Shown here in pieces: positions 1-12,259 of a stretch of DNA of 42,682 nt. Numbering within the stretch: the first letter of the stretch is position 1; every line of letters begins with the position of its first letter. The notes under the pieces were generated by a model, which worked only from the letters and a program-made list of their open reading frames with translations, did no database searches and was not told where the DNA came from. The stretch spans positions 1 through 42,682 of the forward strand of contig OMIO01000098.1 in assembly GCA_900299115.1 (NCBI GenBank), written 5' to 3'. Position numbers and translations under genes: made by a program. This DNA comes from Methylocystaceae bacterium. Lineage in GTDB: Bacteria; Pseudomonadota; Alphaproteobacteria; Rhizobiales; Beijerinckiaceae.

Positions 1-40
1 GCTTTTGGCGAAGCATTTCGCTTGCATTCTGGGCAGTCAG

Positions 41-1459
41 CTATGCACTTTGATCTTGGATACGGGCGATGCTCTCTTCGCGTCCTAGTATTTCAAGCAC
101 ATCAAAAATTCCAGGCGAAGTCGCGCGGCCTGTAAGCGCCGCGCGGAGCGGCTGCGCCACTTCGCCTAATTTCACCCCAAGACATTCTGCCGCCTCGCGC
201 ACGACTGTCTCTGTGCTTTGTGCGTTCCATGTCTCAAGAGCTTCAAATTTTGGACCTAATACGGCTAATCTTGCGCGCGCATCAGCATTAAGAAGTTGGC
301 CCGCCTTTTCATCCAGGCTCAACGGCCGTTTGGCAAAGATAAATGCCGCGCCGTCGATCAGCTCATTGAGCGTTTTAGCGCGCGCTTTAAGACCAGGAAG
401 CGCGGCAAGCAATTGATTTTTTTTCGTTGCGTCAAGCTGCTGCGCGAGTTCTCCGCCGCCAGCGAGATAGGGCAGCGTATCAATCAGCGCTTTCAATAGC
501 TCATCGTCATTGGCGTCACGCAAATAATGGCCATTCATGCTTTCTAATTTTGCGTAATCAAATCGCGCAGGCGAACGATGAACTTGGCCAAGATCAAATG
601 CGGCAATCATTTCTTCAAGCGAAAAAAACTCTTGATCCCCTTGAGACCAACCAAGTCTGACAAGATAATTACGCAGCGCAGCGGGGAGATAGCCCATCGC
701 GCGGTAAGCATCCACGCCCAGCGCGCCATGACGCTTGGAAAGTTTTGCGCCATCTGGACCATGAATAAGCGGAATATGGGCAAAGGCAGGCGCGCGCCAT
801 CCCATCGCCTCATAAATCACGGTCTGACGCGCAGCATTTGTGAGATGATCGTCGCCTCGAATAATTTGCGTAACGCCCATATCATGGTCGTCCACGACGA
901 CAGCAAGCATATAGGTCGGCGTTCCATCAGAACGCAGCAACACAAAATCATCAATATCCTTATTGGGAAAAACGACCCGACCTTGCACCGCGTCTTCGAT
1001 GATGGTTTCGCCGCTCAAGGGCGCTTTAATGCGCACAACTGGAGAAACGCCCTGAGGCGCTTGGCTTGCGTCTCGATCGCGCCAGCGGCCGTCGTAACGC
1101 GGCGGTCGCTTTTCTGCGCGCGCTAATTCTCGCATTTCATCAAGTTCTTGTTGAGACGCATAACAATAATAGGCTTTGCCGCTCGCGAGCAATTCTTTCG
1201 CCACTTCTTGATGGCGCGCGGCGCGGGAGAATTGGTAGATAATGTCCCCGTCCCAATCGAGGCCCAGCCATTTCATGCCGTCGATAATTGCGTCAATCGC
1301 TGCTTGTGTTGAGCGTTCGCGATCTGTGTCTTCAATCCGCAGCATCATTCTGCCGCCGTGGCGCTTGGCGTAAAGCCAATTGAAAAGAGCTGTCCGCGCG
1401 CCGCCAATATGGAGAAATCCAGTCGGCGAGGGCGCAAATCGGGTGATGACAGTCGACAT
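41..1459 (-). CDS. gltX: Glutamate--tRNA ligase
   Basis: Class I aminoacyl-tRNA synthetase that charges tRNA-Glu with glutamate in the cytoplasm. The 472 residues are the normal bacterial length. The N-terminus carries the ATP-binding HIGH-type motif (HIGG, residues 17-20) inside the family signature beginning FAPSPTG. The second catalytic motif, KLSKR, lies near residue 240. The C-terminal third is the helical anticodon-binding region. The ATG start gives the standard [14 protein letters not shown] beginning, and no strong Shine-Dalgarno sequence is seen. It lies downstream of the mechanosensitive channel gene on the same strand with about 100 bases between. Many alphaproteobacteria carry two GltX paralogues, one of which can act on tRNA-Gln for the transamidation route; which one this is cannot be decided from the window. 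Confidence 0.97.
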   Translation of the reverse strand: MSTVITRFAPSPTGFLHIGGARTALFNWLYAKRHGGRMMLRIEDTDRERSTQAAIDAIIDGMKWLGLDWDGDIIYQFSRAARHQEVAKELLASGKAYYCYASQQELDEMRELARAEKRPPRYDGRWRDRDASQAPQGVSPVVRIKAPLSGETIIEDAVQGRVVFPNKDIDDFVLLRSDGTPTYMLAVVVDDHDMGVTQIIRGDDHLTNAARQTVIYEAMGWRAPAFAHIPLIHGPDGAKLSKRHGALGVDAYRAMGYLPAALRNYLVRLGWSQGDQEFFSLEEMIAAFDLGQVHRSPARFDYAKLESMNGHYLRDANDDELLKALIDTLPYLAGGGELAQQLDATKKNQLLAALPGLKARAKTLNELIDGAAFIFAKRPLSLDEKAGQLLNADARARLAVLGPKFEALETWNAQSTETVVREAAECLGVKLGEVAQPLRAALTGRATSPGIFDVLEILGREESIARIQDQSA

Positions 1460-1559
1460 GGGCGAGGGGTGTTTCCTTGGAAGGCCGTTTGGAGACCTCG
1501 TCTAGCATGCGTCGGGTGAGGGGGGAATAAGCCGAAACAATTTGCTCTAGAGATTATTT

Positions 1560-4262
1560 TTATCGAGAGGATTCTTCTCCTTGCGTTGACGAAGACGCGC
1601 CCTCATCGTCTTGTATGCGCAAGGGTTCGCTGACGCTCTCCATCTCTGCAATTTTGTCTGTCACCTCAGATCCCAATGTGAGCGCTGTAGCAGCCGCGGC
1701 CGCGGCGAGTTTTTCAAGGTCAGGAATTTGTAAAATAGTTGTTGACGCAGGAGATGTCGCTGCGGCGATATTTATGCCGGCATCTTTAAGCCGTTTATAA
1801 AGATCAAAATGTAAATCACTGCGCACGCGTGCGGATTTTTCAACGTCTTCAACGTAACACCACAGCTCAAATCTAAAACTCGTCGTCTCCATGCCAAGCA
1901 GCATGACCTGTGGCGCGGGAACCCGTAAAACGTCGGTTTGGGCCCGCGCAGCGGCAAGCATAATATCGCGCACCTGTTCTGGATCGACGGCGGCGCTCGG
2001 CGCTAGGGCGATTTTAATGCGTCCTACACGATCGCCGCGAAGCCAGTTTTTGACAACGCCAGTGACAAGGTTTGAGTTAGGAACAATCATCGTTGCCCGA
2101 TCAAATGTTTCAATTTCCGTTGAACGCACATTGATGCGACGCACATAACCTTGCTCTTCGCCCAGAACGACCCAGTCGCCAACGCGAATTGCGCGTTCCC
2201 ACAACAAGATCAGGCCTGAGACAAAATTATTGACGATTGATTGGAGACCAAACCCAATTCCAACCGAGAGCGCTCCAGCTACAATTGCAAGCTTGTCAAA
2301 GCCAATGCCAAGATAGGAAAGCGCAAGGATTGCAGCGAGGATGAAGCCTATATAGCCAAGCGTTGCGCTAATTGAATTTCTAAACCCGTGATCAAGCCTT
2401 GTGAGAGGCAAAAATTTCAGATCCAGCCAGCGCCGAAATGCCTGTGTTACAGCGAGGAGAGAGATAAAAATAAGCGCTGCGCCAATTACGCCGTAAGGCG
2501 ATATGGTTACATCGCCAATTTTAATGGCAAAAAATGCCGCGCGAAGATTGGCGAGAAAATCATCGGACTGATAGCCCCAGGGCGCAAGCGCAAAGAGCGC
2601 AGCGACACAATAAGCAAGAACAGTTAAAACGCCGCCAATTAACACGCCGATTGGAGCGAGTTGCTCTTTGTTGAGGCCAAGACTGCGCATGAGATTGCGC
2701 CCAAAGAAATTATTTGCGGAGAAAGCTGTCTCTGCGCCGCTGACCGAGAGGACGACAAGAACATAGAGCAAAAACAACACTGCGCCGAGCCATGCCGCTT
2801 GAAGGATCATGAAATTGGCAAAAGAGACATAGCCGATCGCGCAGGCGCCAATGATGAGAACTAAAGCTATCGCGCTCAACGTTTTAATAAGCGCAATCCA
2901 GTCGCGGCCTTGGGCGGTTTCTGCGGCGATTTCTTCATCCTTGGAAAGGGTTAGAAGTGGAGTTGCGATAAGTAGGGCGATGAGCATCACGCCAAAGCCT
3001 CGGGTGATGATGACGACCTGCACGCTGGCTTGAACAATTGCCTCAATCTGTTCAATGACGCGCGTAATTGACAAAATGATTGCGGCCAAGGTTAAGAGTC
3101 GGACATAAATCCGCGCTCGACGGTCCCCTGGATCCAATACGCGCCAATGTTCATGCAAGGGTGCGAATACAGCTCGAGCAATTGCATAAACGAAAGCAAT
3201 ACGGGCTACGCCTTCAAAGAGCCGTTCAAAGAGCAATGCGCCGTTTGCATCCAAAAGCGTGTAAGCGCTTAACGCATAGCCAATGGCCAAAGCCGTTGCG
3301 ACAGGGGTCGCTGCGATAATCAGCGCGCTCCAACCCGCGGCGGCTGCGCGTCGGGCTCTTGTTGGCTGCAGATTTGACTCTTTACGTCTCAAGATGCGGC
3401 GCGCCAAGAAGAATGCTGGCGGCGTAGCAAGAAAAATACAGGCAAGAACCGTTAAAAATTCGGCTTGGCGATCGCCTAATCGAGAAATAAAATTAGCGCG
3501 CTCATCTTGCCAAAAATAGCGCGTCTGATCATAGACCCAGGGCGCATCTGAAAGCGCTGCGCGCCAAAGACTTGGTGAGAAAAAACCATCAGTTCTTAAA
3601 AAAAGCGAGCGGGTGAATAAATCGCGCATTCGCGCGACAATAGTCAGCGAGATTTGCTTGGTTTCAAGCAGCATGGCCCGCGCACGCTTAAGCGTTGCGT
3701 CCGTTGTGTCAAAAATCTTGCGTTGCTCAGTAAGTTCTGCGCTCGCGGCGGCTTCAGCGGTGGCGTTTGTCGCGCTCGTCTGCTCAGTTAGCGGCGCTTT
3801 AGCGTCTTGACCGGATGGATGCGTATTTATCTGGCGCCCATTTGACTGAGGCGGGGCGCTTGAGCGTTCTGATTTTGCGCTGATCGGCGCAGTTTGCGTT
3901 TTTAACGTTGGAGATTTATTGGCAGGTGCGGACTCGGCCGGTTTTTCAGGAAGGTCAGAGGGTTTGGCGGCGGGAGCGAGCTCTTTTAACCGCGCGTCGA
4001 CCGCTGCAAGTCGTGGCGTGAGCCAATCAATGGTTTTTTCAAGATCGCCGCGAAGCGGATCAATGCGTTCGCGTAATTGTCTCAAACGCGCGTCAGTTAG
4101 ATTAGCGTCTTCAAGACTTTTATGCGCCTCATCCAATATGATGCGGCTGAGATCAAGTTTTTGATTGATCTGATCTACAGTCAGTCCTGTCTCATCGCCT
4201 GCGGATCTTCCAATCGCGAATATGAAAAGGCACAAGGCAAGAAGAATTCTAAATCTATGCAA
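1560..4262 (-). CDS. Large MscS-family mechanosensitive channel with N-terminal periplasmic domain (DUF3772 type)
   Basis: A 900-residue inner-membrane channel that should open under hypo-osmotic membrane tension. Residues 1-22 look like a signal peptide. Residues 25-100 are helical, and about 105-170 is a Pro/Ala/Ser/Thr-rich low-complexity linker. The following periplasmic segment (RSLFLRTDGFFSPSLW region) resembles the DUF3772 domain found before rhizobial MscS channels. Many membrane helices follow. The glycine/alanine-rich pore helix lies near residues 655-690, and the MscS beta domain (GDWVVLGEEQGYV) begins near 693. The start is TTG at 4260-4262. It is preferred because an AAAGGGAGA Shine-Dalgarno sequence lies about 9 bases upstream and no early in-frame ATG exists. 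The specific subtype (MscK-like, YbiO-like) is not assigned. Confidence 0.9.
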   Translation of the reverse strand: MHRFRILLALCLFIFAIGRSAGDETGLTVDQINQKLDLSRIILDEAHKSLEDANLTDARLRQLRERIDPLRGDLEKTIDWLTPRLAAVDARLKELAPAAKPSDLPEKPAESAPANKSPTLKTQTAPISAKSERSSAPPQSNGRQINTHPSGQDAKAPLTEQTSATNATAEAAASAELTEQRKIFDTTDATLKRARAMLLETKQISLTIVARMRDLFTRSLFLRTDGFFSPSLWRAALSDAPWVYDQTRYFWQDERANFISRLGDRQAEFLTVLACIFLATPPAFFLARRILRRKESNLQPTRARRAAAAGWSALIIAATPVATALAIGYALSAYTLLDANGALLFERLFEGVARIAFVYAIARAVFAPLHEHWRVLDPGDRRARIYVRLLTLAAIILSITRVIEQIEAIVQASVQVVIITRGFGVMLIALLIATPLLTLSKDEEIAAETAQGRDWIALIKTLSAIALVLIIGACAIGYVSFANFMILQAAWLGAVLFLLYVLVVLSVSGAETAFSANNFFGRNLMRSLGLNKEQLAPIGVLIGGVLTVLAYCVAALFALAPWGYQSDDFLANLRAAFFAIKIGDVTISPYGVIGAALIFISLLAVTQAFRRWLDLKFLPLTRLDHGFRNSISATLGYIGFILAAILALSYLGIGFDKLAIVAGALSVGIGFGLQSIVNNFVSGLILLWERAIRVGDWVVLGEEQGYVRRINVRSTEIETFDRATMIVPNSNLVTGVVKNWLRGDRVGRIKIALAPSAAVDPEQVRDIMLAAARAQTDVLRVPAPQVMLLGMETTSFRFELWCYVEDVEKSARVRSDLHFDLYKRLKDAGINIAAATSPASTTILQIPDLEKLAAAAAATALTLGSEVTDKIAEMESVSEPLRIQDDEGASSSTQGEESSR

Positions 4263-4283
4263 CTGAGATATTCTCCCTTTAAT

Positions 4284-4314
4284 CTTATAATTTCTTAATT
4301 TGAAATCACGTCAA
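4284..4314 (-). promoter_or_regulatory. Candidate promoter for the MscS-type channel gene
   Basis: On the minus strand a -35-like TTGACG (4309-4314) is followed after 19 bases by a -10-like TATAAG (4284-4289), about 20 bases before the TTG start codon. Both hexamers match the sigma-70 consensus at five of six positions. The spacer is one or two bases longer than ideal. Confidence 0.35.
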
Positions 4315-4343
4315 TGTTGGGGCGAGGCAGGGTAACGATCGGT

Positions 4344-5387
4344 TTATTCCTGATAAAGGCGCGGTTGGCCTGATCGATCGAAGATGCGCCATAAGCCAGG
4401 CCCTTCTTCTTGCGCCGTCGCGGCTGAAATAGGTATTTTGCCAAATCCTCCCGGTAAATCCAGTACATAGATTGGTAGAGAGAGGCCGCTCACACGTTGG
4501 CTGAGTTGACGATAAATCTCCTGGCCCGTTTTGAGATCTAGTCGAAAATGGGCGGTTCCTGGCGCTAAATCAGGATGGTGAAGATAGTAAGGTTTAATTT
4601 GCATAGCCATCAGATCGCGCATGAGGCGCTCCAGCGTCGCAACATCGTCATTGACGCCCGCCAGCAAAACGCTTTGAGCGAATAAGGCAATTCCCGCTGC
4701 GCGAATTCTTTCGATCGCAGCGCGCGCGTTTTCAGTTAATTCTTGTGAATGATTAATATGCAAAACGAAATAGAGCGCTTTGTTGCTTAGCTTAAGCGCA
4801 TCAAGCCACTCCGGCGTCACGAGGTGTGGCGCAGCGGTTGGCGCGCGCGTATGTGCGCGCAACACGTGAATATGGCTTAAGGCCGCAATTTTCTCCGCAA
4901 CCCAGGCGACGCGCTGGGGAGAAAGCGCCAAAGGGTCACCGCCGGTGAGAATGATCTCATGTATTTCTGGATGCGCGGCGATGTAGCTAAGAGCTGCGTC
5001 TATTTCTTCCTTGTCGAGGAGATCCCCTTTGCCGCGACCAACAGTTTCTCGACGAAAACAAAAGCGACAATAAACCGGACAAACCGTCAGGAGTTTTAGT
5101 AAAACGCGATCGCGATAGCGATGTACAACGCCTTTTATGGGGCTATGCGCCTCATCCCCGATGGGATCGATGCGCTCATGAGAGAAATGAGTTAATTCTC
5201 TTGCGTCGGGCAGGAATTGTCGCGCAATTGGACTATCGAGATCTTTAGGCGACAGCGCGCTGGCAATTTCTGGCGTGATGGCGATGCTGTAGCGTGAGGC
5301 GACCTCTTGCAAAGCTTCCAATGAGGCATGTGGCTGAATAAGTCCGTGTGCGAGGAGGTCATCTAGAGAGATAAGCGCGCGCGTCAT
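4344..5387 (-). CDS. Lysine 2,3-aminomutase-like radical SAM protein (KamA/EpmB family)
   Basis: A radical S-adenosylmethionine enzyme related to lysine 2,3-aminomutase, which shifts the alpha-amino group of lysine to the beta position using a 4Fe-4S cluster and PLP. The cluster motif CxxxCxxC is seen at C103, C107 and C110. A PGGFGK motif at residues 312-317 matches the PLP-lysine region of KamA enzymes, with K317 the likely PLP lysine. The 347-residue length is close to EpmB, which makes beta-lysine for elongation factor P, and shorter than catabolic KamA. Related proteins in this order are usually annotated simply as lysine-2,3-aminomutase-like. Neither epmA nor efp is in the window, so the EF-P role is only an inference from family and size. 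Confidence 0.85.
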   Translation of the reverse strand: MTRALISLDDLLAHGLIQPHASLEALQEVASRYSIAITPEIASALSPKDLDSPIARQFLPDARELTHFSHERIDPIGDEAHSPIKGVVHRYRDRVLLKLLTVCPVYCRFCFRRETVGRGKGDLLDKEEIDAALSYIAAHPEIHEIILTGGDPLALSPQRVAWVAEKIAALSHIHVLRAHTRAPTAAPHLVTPEWLDALKLSNKALYFVLHINHSQELTENARAAIERIRAAGIALFAQSVLLAGVNDDVATLERLMRDLMAMQIKPYYLHHPDLAPGTAHFRLDLKTGQEIYRQLSQRVSGLSLPIYVLDLPGGFGKIPISAATAQEEGPGLWRIFDRSGQPRLYQE

Positions 5388-5530
5388 TGATTAATTCGCA
5401 AGAGAGAGCTGGGACAGTGCGGCTGATGACGCTCGTGATGGCAAGTTGAAATAAACATTGAAGACAAAAAATCAGAATAAAGAGACTGTAGCTGTTGAGC
5501 GGAGCGTGACGCAAAGGTTGATTTGCCGTA

Positions 5531-6700
5531 TCAGGCTGCGAGATCGGCAACAACAGCGTCGAGAACGGGAAAGCCTTCAGAGCTCACGCGAAGGCGATTG
5601 TCTCTTGTAAATTCTACTAATCCATCCCCAATCAGTTCGCTGATGCGCGACTGCGACAGTTTTTTTCCTGTAAGAAGAAAATAGCGTTGTGGATCAATGC
5701 CTTCACGCAGACGTAAGCCCATTAACAGGAATTCATCGCCTTCTTGCTCACTGTTGAGTAACTCATCTTCAACAATCCCATGGCCTTCCGTCTCCACGCA
5801 AGTGAGCCACATTTCAGGGTGGCGCTCAGTCGATTGCGCGCGTCGCCCGCGCGCCGTCATCAGACGTCCATGCGCTCCAGGTCCAACGCCGGCATATTCG
5901 CCATAGCGCCAGTAAACGAGATTATGTCGAGATTCTGCTCCAGGGCGGGCGTGGTTGGAAACTTCATAGGCTGGCAATCCGTAACGTGTAGTGACTTCCT
6001 GCGTGACATCCCAAAGGGCGCGTTGCATATCCGCGTCGGGAACCAGCATTTTTCCTGCTTTGACCATGCGCTCAAACATTGTGTCTGGTTCAATGGTCAG
6101 TTGATAGAGAGAGATATGTTCTGGCTGGCGGGCGAGGGCGAGTTCAAGTTCTTTACGCCAAGCAGTTGGCGTTTGGTGCGCGCGTCCATAGATCAGATCG
6201 AATGATGTGCGTTGGAAAACGCTATTTGCGATTTCAACCGCCATCAGCGCTTCCGCCACTGAATGTTGCCGGCCGAGTTCTCGTAAATCAATGTCATTAA
6301 GCGCTTGAACGCCAAGAGAAACGCGATTAACCCCGGCGGCTTTAAAGCCTTTGAAGCGCGAGGCTTCAACGCTCGTAGGGTTAGCCTCAAGCGTAATTTC
6401 AACATCTTTCGCGAGCGACCAGTGGCGCTCGATTTGTCCTAAGATGGCTTCCACTGTTGAGGGAGACATCAGAGAGGGCGTGCCGCCGCCAAAAAAAATT
6501 GAGCCAACTTCGCGACCTGGAGCGAGCGCTGCGCGATGGGCGATTTCTACCCCAAAAGCCTCGACGAAGCGTTCTTCATCGATTTCGCCGCGCCGTACAT
6601 GGCTATTAAAATCGCAATAGGGGCATTTAGACAGGCAAAATGGCCAATGGACATAAACGCCAAAGCCAGGATCGAAGGCGTTACGAATCGTTGCTGCCAT
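5531..6700 (-). CDS. hemW: Radical SAM heme chaperone HemW
   Basis: HemN-like radical SAM protein of the HemW group, thought to bind heme and deliver it to membrane respiratory enzymes rather than to act as coproporphyrinogen dehydrogenase. The cluster motif CxxxCxxC is at C22, C26 and C29 within VYVHWPFCLSKCPYC. A GGGTPS SAM-binding stretch follows near residue 70. The 389-residue length fits HemW, whereas HemN is about 450 residues. The C-terminal HemN-like domain includes LLMGLRLREGID. It sits 70 bases downstream of the small ferredoxin gene on the same strand; the usual alphaproteobacterial partner rdgB is not here. No clear Shine-Dalgarno sequence precedes the chosen ATG. Confidence 0.92.
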   Translation of the reverse strand: MAATIRNAFDPGFGVYVHWPFCLSKCPYCDFNSHVRRGEIDEERFVEAFGVEIAHRAALAPGREVGSIFFGGGTPSLMSPSTVEAILGQIERHWSLAKDVEITLEANPTSVEASRFKGFKAAGVNRVSLGVQALNDIDLRELGRQHSVAEALMAVEIANSVFQRTSFDLIYGRAHQTPTAWRKELELALARQPEHISLYQLTIEPDTMFERMVKAGKMLVPDADMQRALWDVTQEVTTRYGLPAYEVSNHARPGAESRHNLVYWRYGEYAGVGPGAHGRLMTARGRRAQSTERHPEMWLTCVETEGHGIVEDELLNSEQEGDEFLLMGLRLREGIDPQRYFLLTGKKLSQSRISELIGDGLVEFTRDNRLRVSSEGFPVLDAVVADLAA

Positions 6701-6770
6701 CAGACTTTATCGCATGAAAGCGTGAAAAAGTTCACTGGTCTTGCCTTTTAATTGCGATCAGACGGCGGAG

Positions 6771-7055
6771 TTAGGAACGCTCTCCAGCCAAGATCTTATC
6801 TATTTCGATCAGCAGTTCGTCTGTCTCCATCCCAGCATAGACGTCTCCTGAGGGCTCTAAACGGATAACGGGCGCGGTGGTGCAGAGCCTGAGGCAGTCG
6901 CGGGTTGAGATTTTAATGTCGCCGTTGGCAAGCGCTCTATCGAAGCGGCGCGCCAGAGCTGTTTCAATTTCACAGAGTTTTTTTCGCGCAAGGCCCTGTG
7001 CATCACAACGATCTCCGACACAAATCATTAATCGCACGGGTGGCGAGACGCGCAC
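6771..7055 (-). CDS. Small thioredoxin-like (2Fe-2S) ferredoxin domain protein
   Basis: A 94-residue protein with the cysteine pattern of thioredoxin-fold 2Fe-2S ferredoxins: C12-x4-C17 near the N-terminus (CVGDRC) and C54-x3-C58 (CLRLC), the last followed by a TTAP turn as in the CLGQCGxGP motif of relatives. C28 is an extra cysteine between the pairs. It probably binds one 2Fe-2S cluster, but its redox partner is unknown. The listed start is GTG at 7053-7055, six bases after the gyrB stop codon. A later GTG or the ATG just before CVGDRC are alternatives. The tight spacing suggests co-transcription with gyrB, which is not a functional pairing I recognise. Confidence 0.8.
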   Translation of the reverse strand: MRVSPPVRLMICVGDRCDAQGLARKKLCEIETALARRFDRALANGDIKISTRDCLRLCTTAPVIRLEPSGDVYAGMETDELLIEIDKILAGERS

Positions 7056-7061
7056 GCCAGG

Positions 7062-9566
<2,505 letters not shown>

Positions 9567-9637
9567 CTAAGGGGACGAAAAGCGCGCGCAGTCAACAGTT
9601 TCTTAATTATTGTAACTAATTGATAGTTCGAGGAAAT

Positions 9638-10777
9638 TCATGGGATGCGGCGGATCTGTCCCTCGATCGCCTGCAGACGGTCCGCGCGATTGGCTAATGA
9701 AGCAAATAGCGCCGGGTCCGCCCCGCTCATCCAGACTTGCGCGCCGAGCGTTTCCAGCTCGACAAACAGCGCCTCTCGACGTTGAGGGTCAAAATGCGCG
9801 GCGACTTCGTCCAGCAATAAAATTGGGGTCTTTTCAGTCATTGCAGCAACCAAGCGCGCATGTGCGATGGTCAGTCCAATGAGCAAAGCTTTTTGTTCCC
9901 CAGTCGAGCAATCGCGGGCTGCTGCGTTTTTAGGGCCATGACGAACAACCAGATCGCTGGTTTGAGGACCGCACAAAGTGCGTCCAGCAGCAGCGTCGCG
10001 TTTGCGGGAAGCCGCAAGCTGTTGACGAAATCCTTCTTCGACAACGAGTGCGGATTGATGCGCAAGCAAGTTTTCGATTTCGCCCTCAATAGCGATTTCA
10101 GCCCAAGGAAATGGGCCTTCCTTGCCTTTGGCGGCGATCGCGGAAAGTCTCAACACTGTCTCGCGCCTGCCGGCGGCAACTGCGACGCCAAGAGAGGCGA
10201 TTTCATTTTCAGCGGCGTCGAGCCAGCCGCGATCGGCAACGCCAGTTTCAAGGAGTTTATTGCGATTACGCAGCGCGCGTTCCATGCGGCTAACCCTGGG
10301 ACCGTGATCGGCGTCGACGCCTAAGGTCAGTCGATCCAAAAATCGGCGCCGCTCGCCAGCCGATCCAGAAAACAGTCCGTCCATTGCGGGCGTTAGCCAA
10401 AGAACACGCAAATGATCCGCAAAAGCACGTGCGGAACTAATTGGCGCGCGATCAATACGAAAACGCCGTTCTCCCTCCAAAGACAGGCCATGGCCTAATT
10501 GTGAGACACCGTCTTGCATCTCCAATTGGATCGAAACGGCAAAGCCGCCCGCGCCAGCGTGTCGCGCGCATTCAGTCAATTCGGCGCGACGCAACCCTCG
10601 GCCGGGGGAATACATTGAAAGCGCTTCAAGAATATTCGTTTTGCCTGCGCCATTTTCGCCCATTAACGCGACGAGTTTTGTTTCGATGACGCAGTCGGCC
10701 TGCGCGTAAGATCGAAAGTCAGTCAGCGTCAATCGGCGTACAAGCGGCGTTTTAGGGCTAGGCGAGGCGAGAGTCAT
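9638..10777 (-). CDS. recF: DNA replication/repair protein RecF
   Basis: SMC-like ATPase that helps load RecA at single-strand gaps and stalled forks as part of the RecFOR pathway. The Walker A motif GENGAGKT is at residues 40-47. An ABC-like signature reads CSTGEQKALL, and Walker B is ILLLDEVAAHFD near the C-terminus. The 379 residues fit the family. The ATG start is preceded by GAAGAGA. The gene is followed by gyrB, keeping the common recF-gyrB order, but lacks dnaN upstream. It is divergent from coaBC, with about 200 bases between the two likely start codons. Confidence 0.96.
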   Translation of the reverse strand: MTLASPSPKTPLVRRLTLTDFRSYAQADCVIETKLVALMGENGAGKTNILEALSMYSPGRGLRRAELTECARHAGAGGFAVSIQLEMQDGVSQLGHGLSLEGERRFRIDRAPISSARAFADHLRVLWLTPAMDGLFSGSAGERRRFLDRLTLGVDADHGPRVSRMERALRNRNKLLETGVADRGWLDAAENEIASLGVAVAAGRRETVLRLSAIAAKGKEGPFPWAEIAIEGEIENLLAHQSALVVEEGFRQQLAASRKRDAAAGRTLCGPQTSDLVVRHGPKNAAARDCSTGEQKALLIGLTIAHARLVAAMTEKTPILLLDEVAAHFDPQRREALFVELETLGAQVWMSGADPALFASLANRADRLQAIEGQIRRIP

Positions 10778-10975
10778 TCTCTTCGCTTTGCCATGACGGG
10801 CGATGAAGAGCTAGTGAGGTGAAAGATCCCATTTTGTCTCAAGCGTTTTTGCGGGCTCAGGGCGGCCGATGATCTCTAATGCGGCTTAGAGTTTTTTAAG
10901 CCGAGCAGCGTGCTGATAAGCTTGGCCTTGATGCCAAAAGATGTATTGTCCCGGGCGAGAGGGAGAAGGCGTTTG

Positions 10976-12259
10976 GTGGGTGTAAAACTATCACAAGATT
11001 TGCGCGACAAAGAGATTTTGCTGATCGTAGGCGGCGGCATCGCCGTTTATAAATCGCTTGATCTCGTCCGCCGATTAAGGGCGCTTGGCGCACGGGTGCG
11101 CGTTGTGATGACCGCGGCTGCGAAGGAATTTGTTTCGCCTCTTGCTTTTGTTAGCCTAACCAACGAAGCCGTGCATGAGACGCTTTTTTCTGCGACTGAC
11201 GAGCAGGAAATGGGTCATATTCAACTCTCGCGTCGGGCGGATCTTATTGTTGTCGCTCCAGCAACTGCGCATCTTCTTGCACGGGCTGCAAACGGCTTGT
11301 GTGATGATTTGGCGACTACGCTTTTGCTTGCAACGGACAAGCGGATCGTGTTTGCGCCGGCGATGAATGTTCGTATGTGGACGCATCCAGCCACTCAAAA
11401 AAATATCGAAACACTGCGCAGTCAGGGTGCGTTTATTGTTGGTCCTGCAGAGGGAGAAATGGCCTGCGGCGAATTTGGTCCGGGTCGGATGAGCGATGTG
11501 GAGGACATCGTCGCCAAGATTATTTCCGCATGCATGCAAGAGACCCGATTGCCCCTGCCAAAAGGCGTCCAGCAACGCTCGCAAGCTCATGGAAACGATC
11601 TAACTGGCAGGCATATCGTCATCACTTCAGGACCGACCCATGAAGCGATTGACCCAGTGCGCTATATCGCTAATCGCTCATCTGGACGGCAGGGCCATGC
11701 GCTAGCGCATGCCGCTGTTGCGGCTGGCGCGCGGGTAACGCTCATTACCGGGCCAGTAACACTTGCGGATCCGCCGGCCTGTGAGGTGATCCACGTTGAA
11801 AGCGCCACGCAAATGAGCGCAGCCGTTGAGCAAGCATTGCCCGCAGATGTTTTTATTGGCGTAGCGGCTGTCGCGGATTGGCGCGTTTTGCAGGCTGATC
11901 AAAAGATCAAAAAAGAGCCTGGAGGCTCAGCGCCAGTTTTTACTTTAGTAGAAAACCCTGACATCCTCGCCAGCGTGGCTAAGTCTCAAAACCGACCGGC
12001 GCTTGTAATTGGATTTGCGGCGGAAACGCAAAATCTAATTGATTCAGCACGCAAAAAACTCATTGCTAAAGGCTGCGACATGATTGTCGCCAATGATGTG
12101 GGCGAAGGGTCGGAAGTCTTCGGCGGCGCTAATAATGAGGCGCATATAATTATGCGCGATAGTCTTCAGAGTTGGCCGAAAATGGACAAGATGACGTTGG
12201 CGACGAAGCTCATAGCCCTGATTGGACAGAGATTGTCGCCTGTAGGGGCCGACCCATGA
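10976..12259 (+). CDS. coaBC: Bifunctional phosphopantothenoylcysteine decarboxylase / phosphopantothenate--cysteine ligase
   Basis: Fusion enzyme for two steps of coenzyme A synthesis: cysteine ligation to 4'-phosphopantothenate (CoaB), then decarboxylation to 4'-phosphopantetheine with FMN (CoaC). The N-terminal flavoprotein half begins [13 protein letters not shown] and contains the APAMNVRMW segment and the active-site cysteine loop [13 protein letters not shown] (C164). The C-terminal CoaB half shows [20 protein letters not shown] and the [10 protein letters not shown] stretch. I chose the GTG at 10976 because GGGAGAAGG lies about 7 bases upstream. Reading further upstream gives a GTG at 10910 or ATG at 10931 with no ribosome-binding site. 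The stop codon overlaps the dut start (ATGA), so the two are translationally coupled. Confidence 0.95.
   Translation: MGVKLSQDLRDKEILLIVGGGIAVYKSLDLVRRLRALGARVRVVMTAAAKEFVSPLAFVSLTNEAVHETLFSATDEQEMGHIQLSRRADLIVVAPATAHLLARAANGLCDDLATTLLLATDKRIVFAPAMNVRMWTHPATQKNIETLRSQGAFIVGPAEGEMACGEFGPGRMSDVEDIVAKIISACMQETRLPLPKGVQQRSQAHGNDLTGRHIVITSGPTHEAIDPVRYIANRSSGRQGHALAHAAVAAGARVTLITGPVTLADPPACEVIHVESATQMSAAVEQALPADVFIGVAAVADWRVLQADQKIKKEPGGSAPVFTLVENPDILASVAKSQNRPALVIGFAAETQNLIDSARKKLIAKGCDMIVANDVGEGSEVFGGANNEAHIIMRDSLQSWPKMDKMTLATKLIALIGQRLSPVGADP

Noticed and set aside
5388-5530. 143-base gap between hemW and the lysine-aminomutase-like gene
   Set aside because: Read on both strands for a tRNA, small ORF with ribosome-binding site, or hairpin; nothing convincing.
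9567-9595. Possible gyrB promoter (TTGACT on the minus strand at 9590-9595)
   Set aside because: The hexamer is good but the -10 position reads CCTTAG, too poor to list as a feature.
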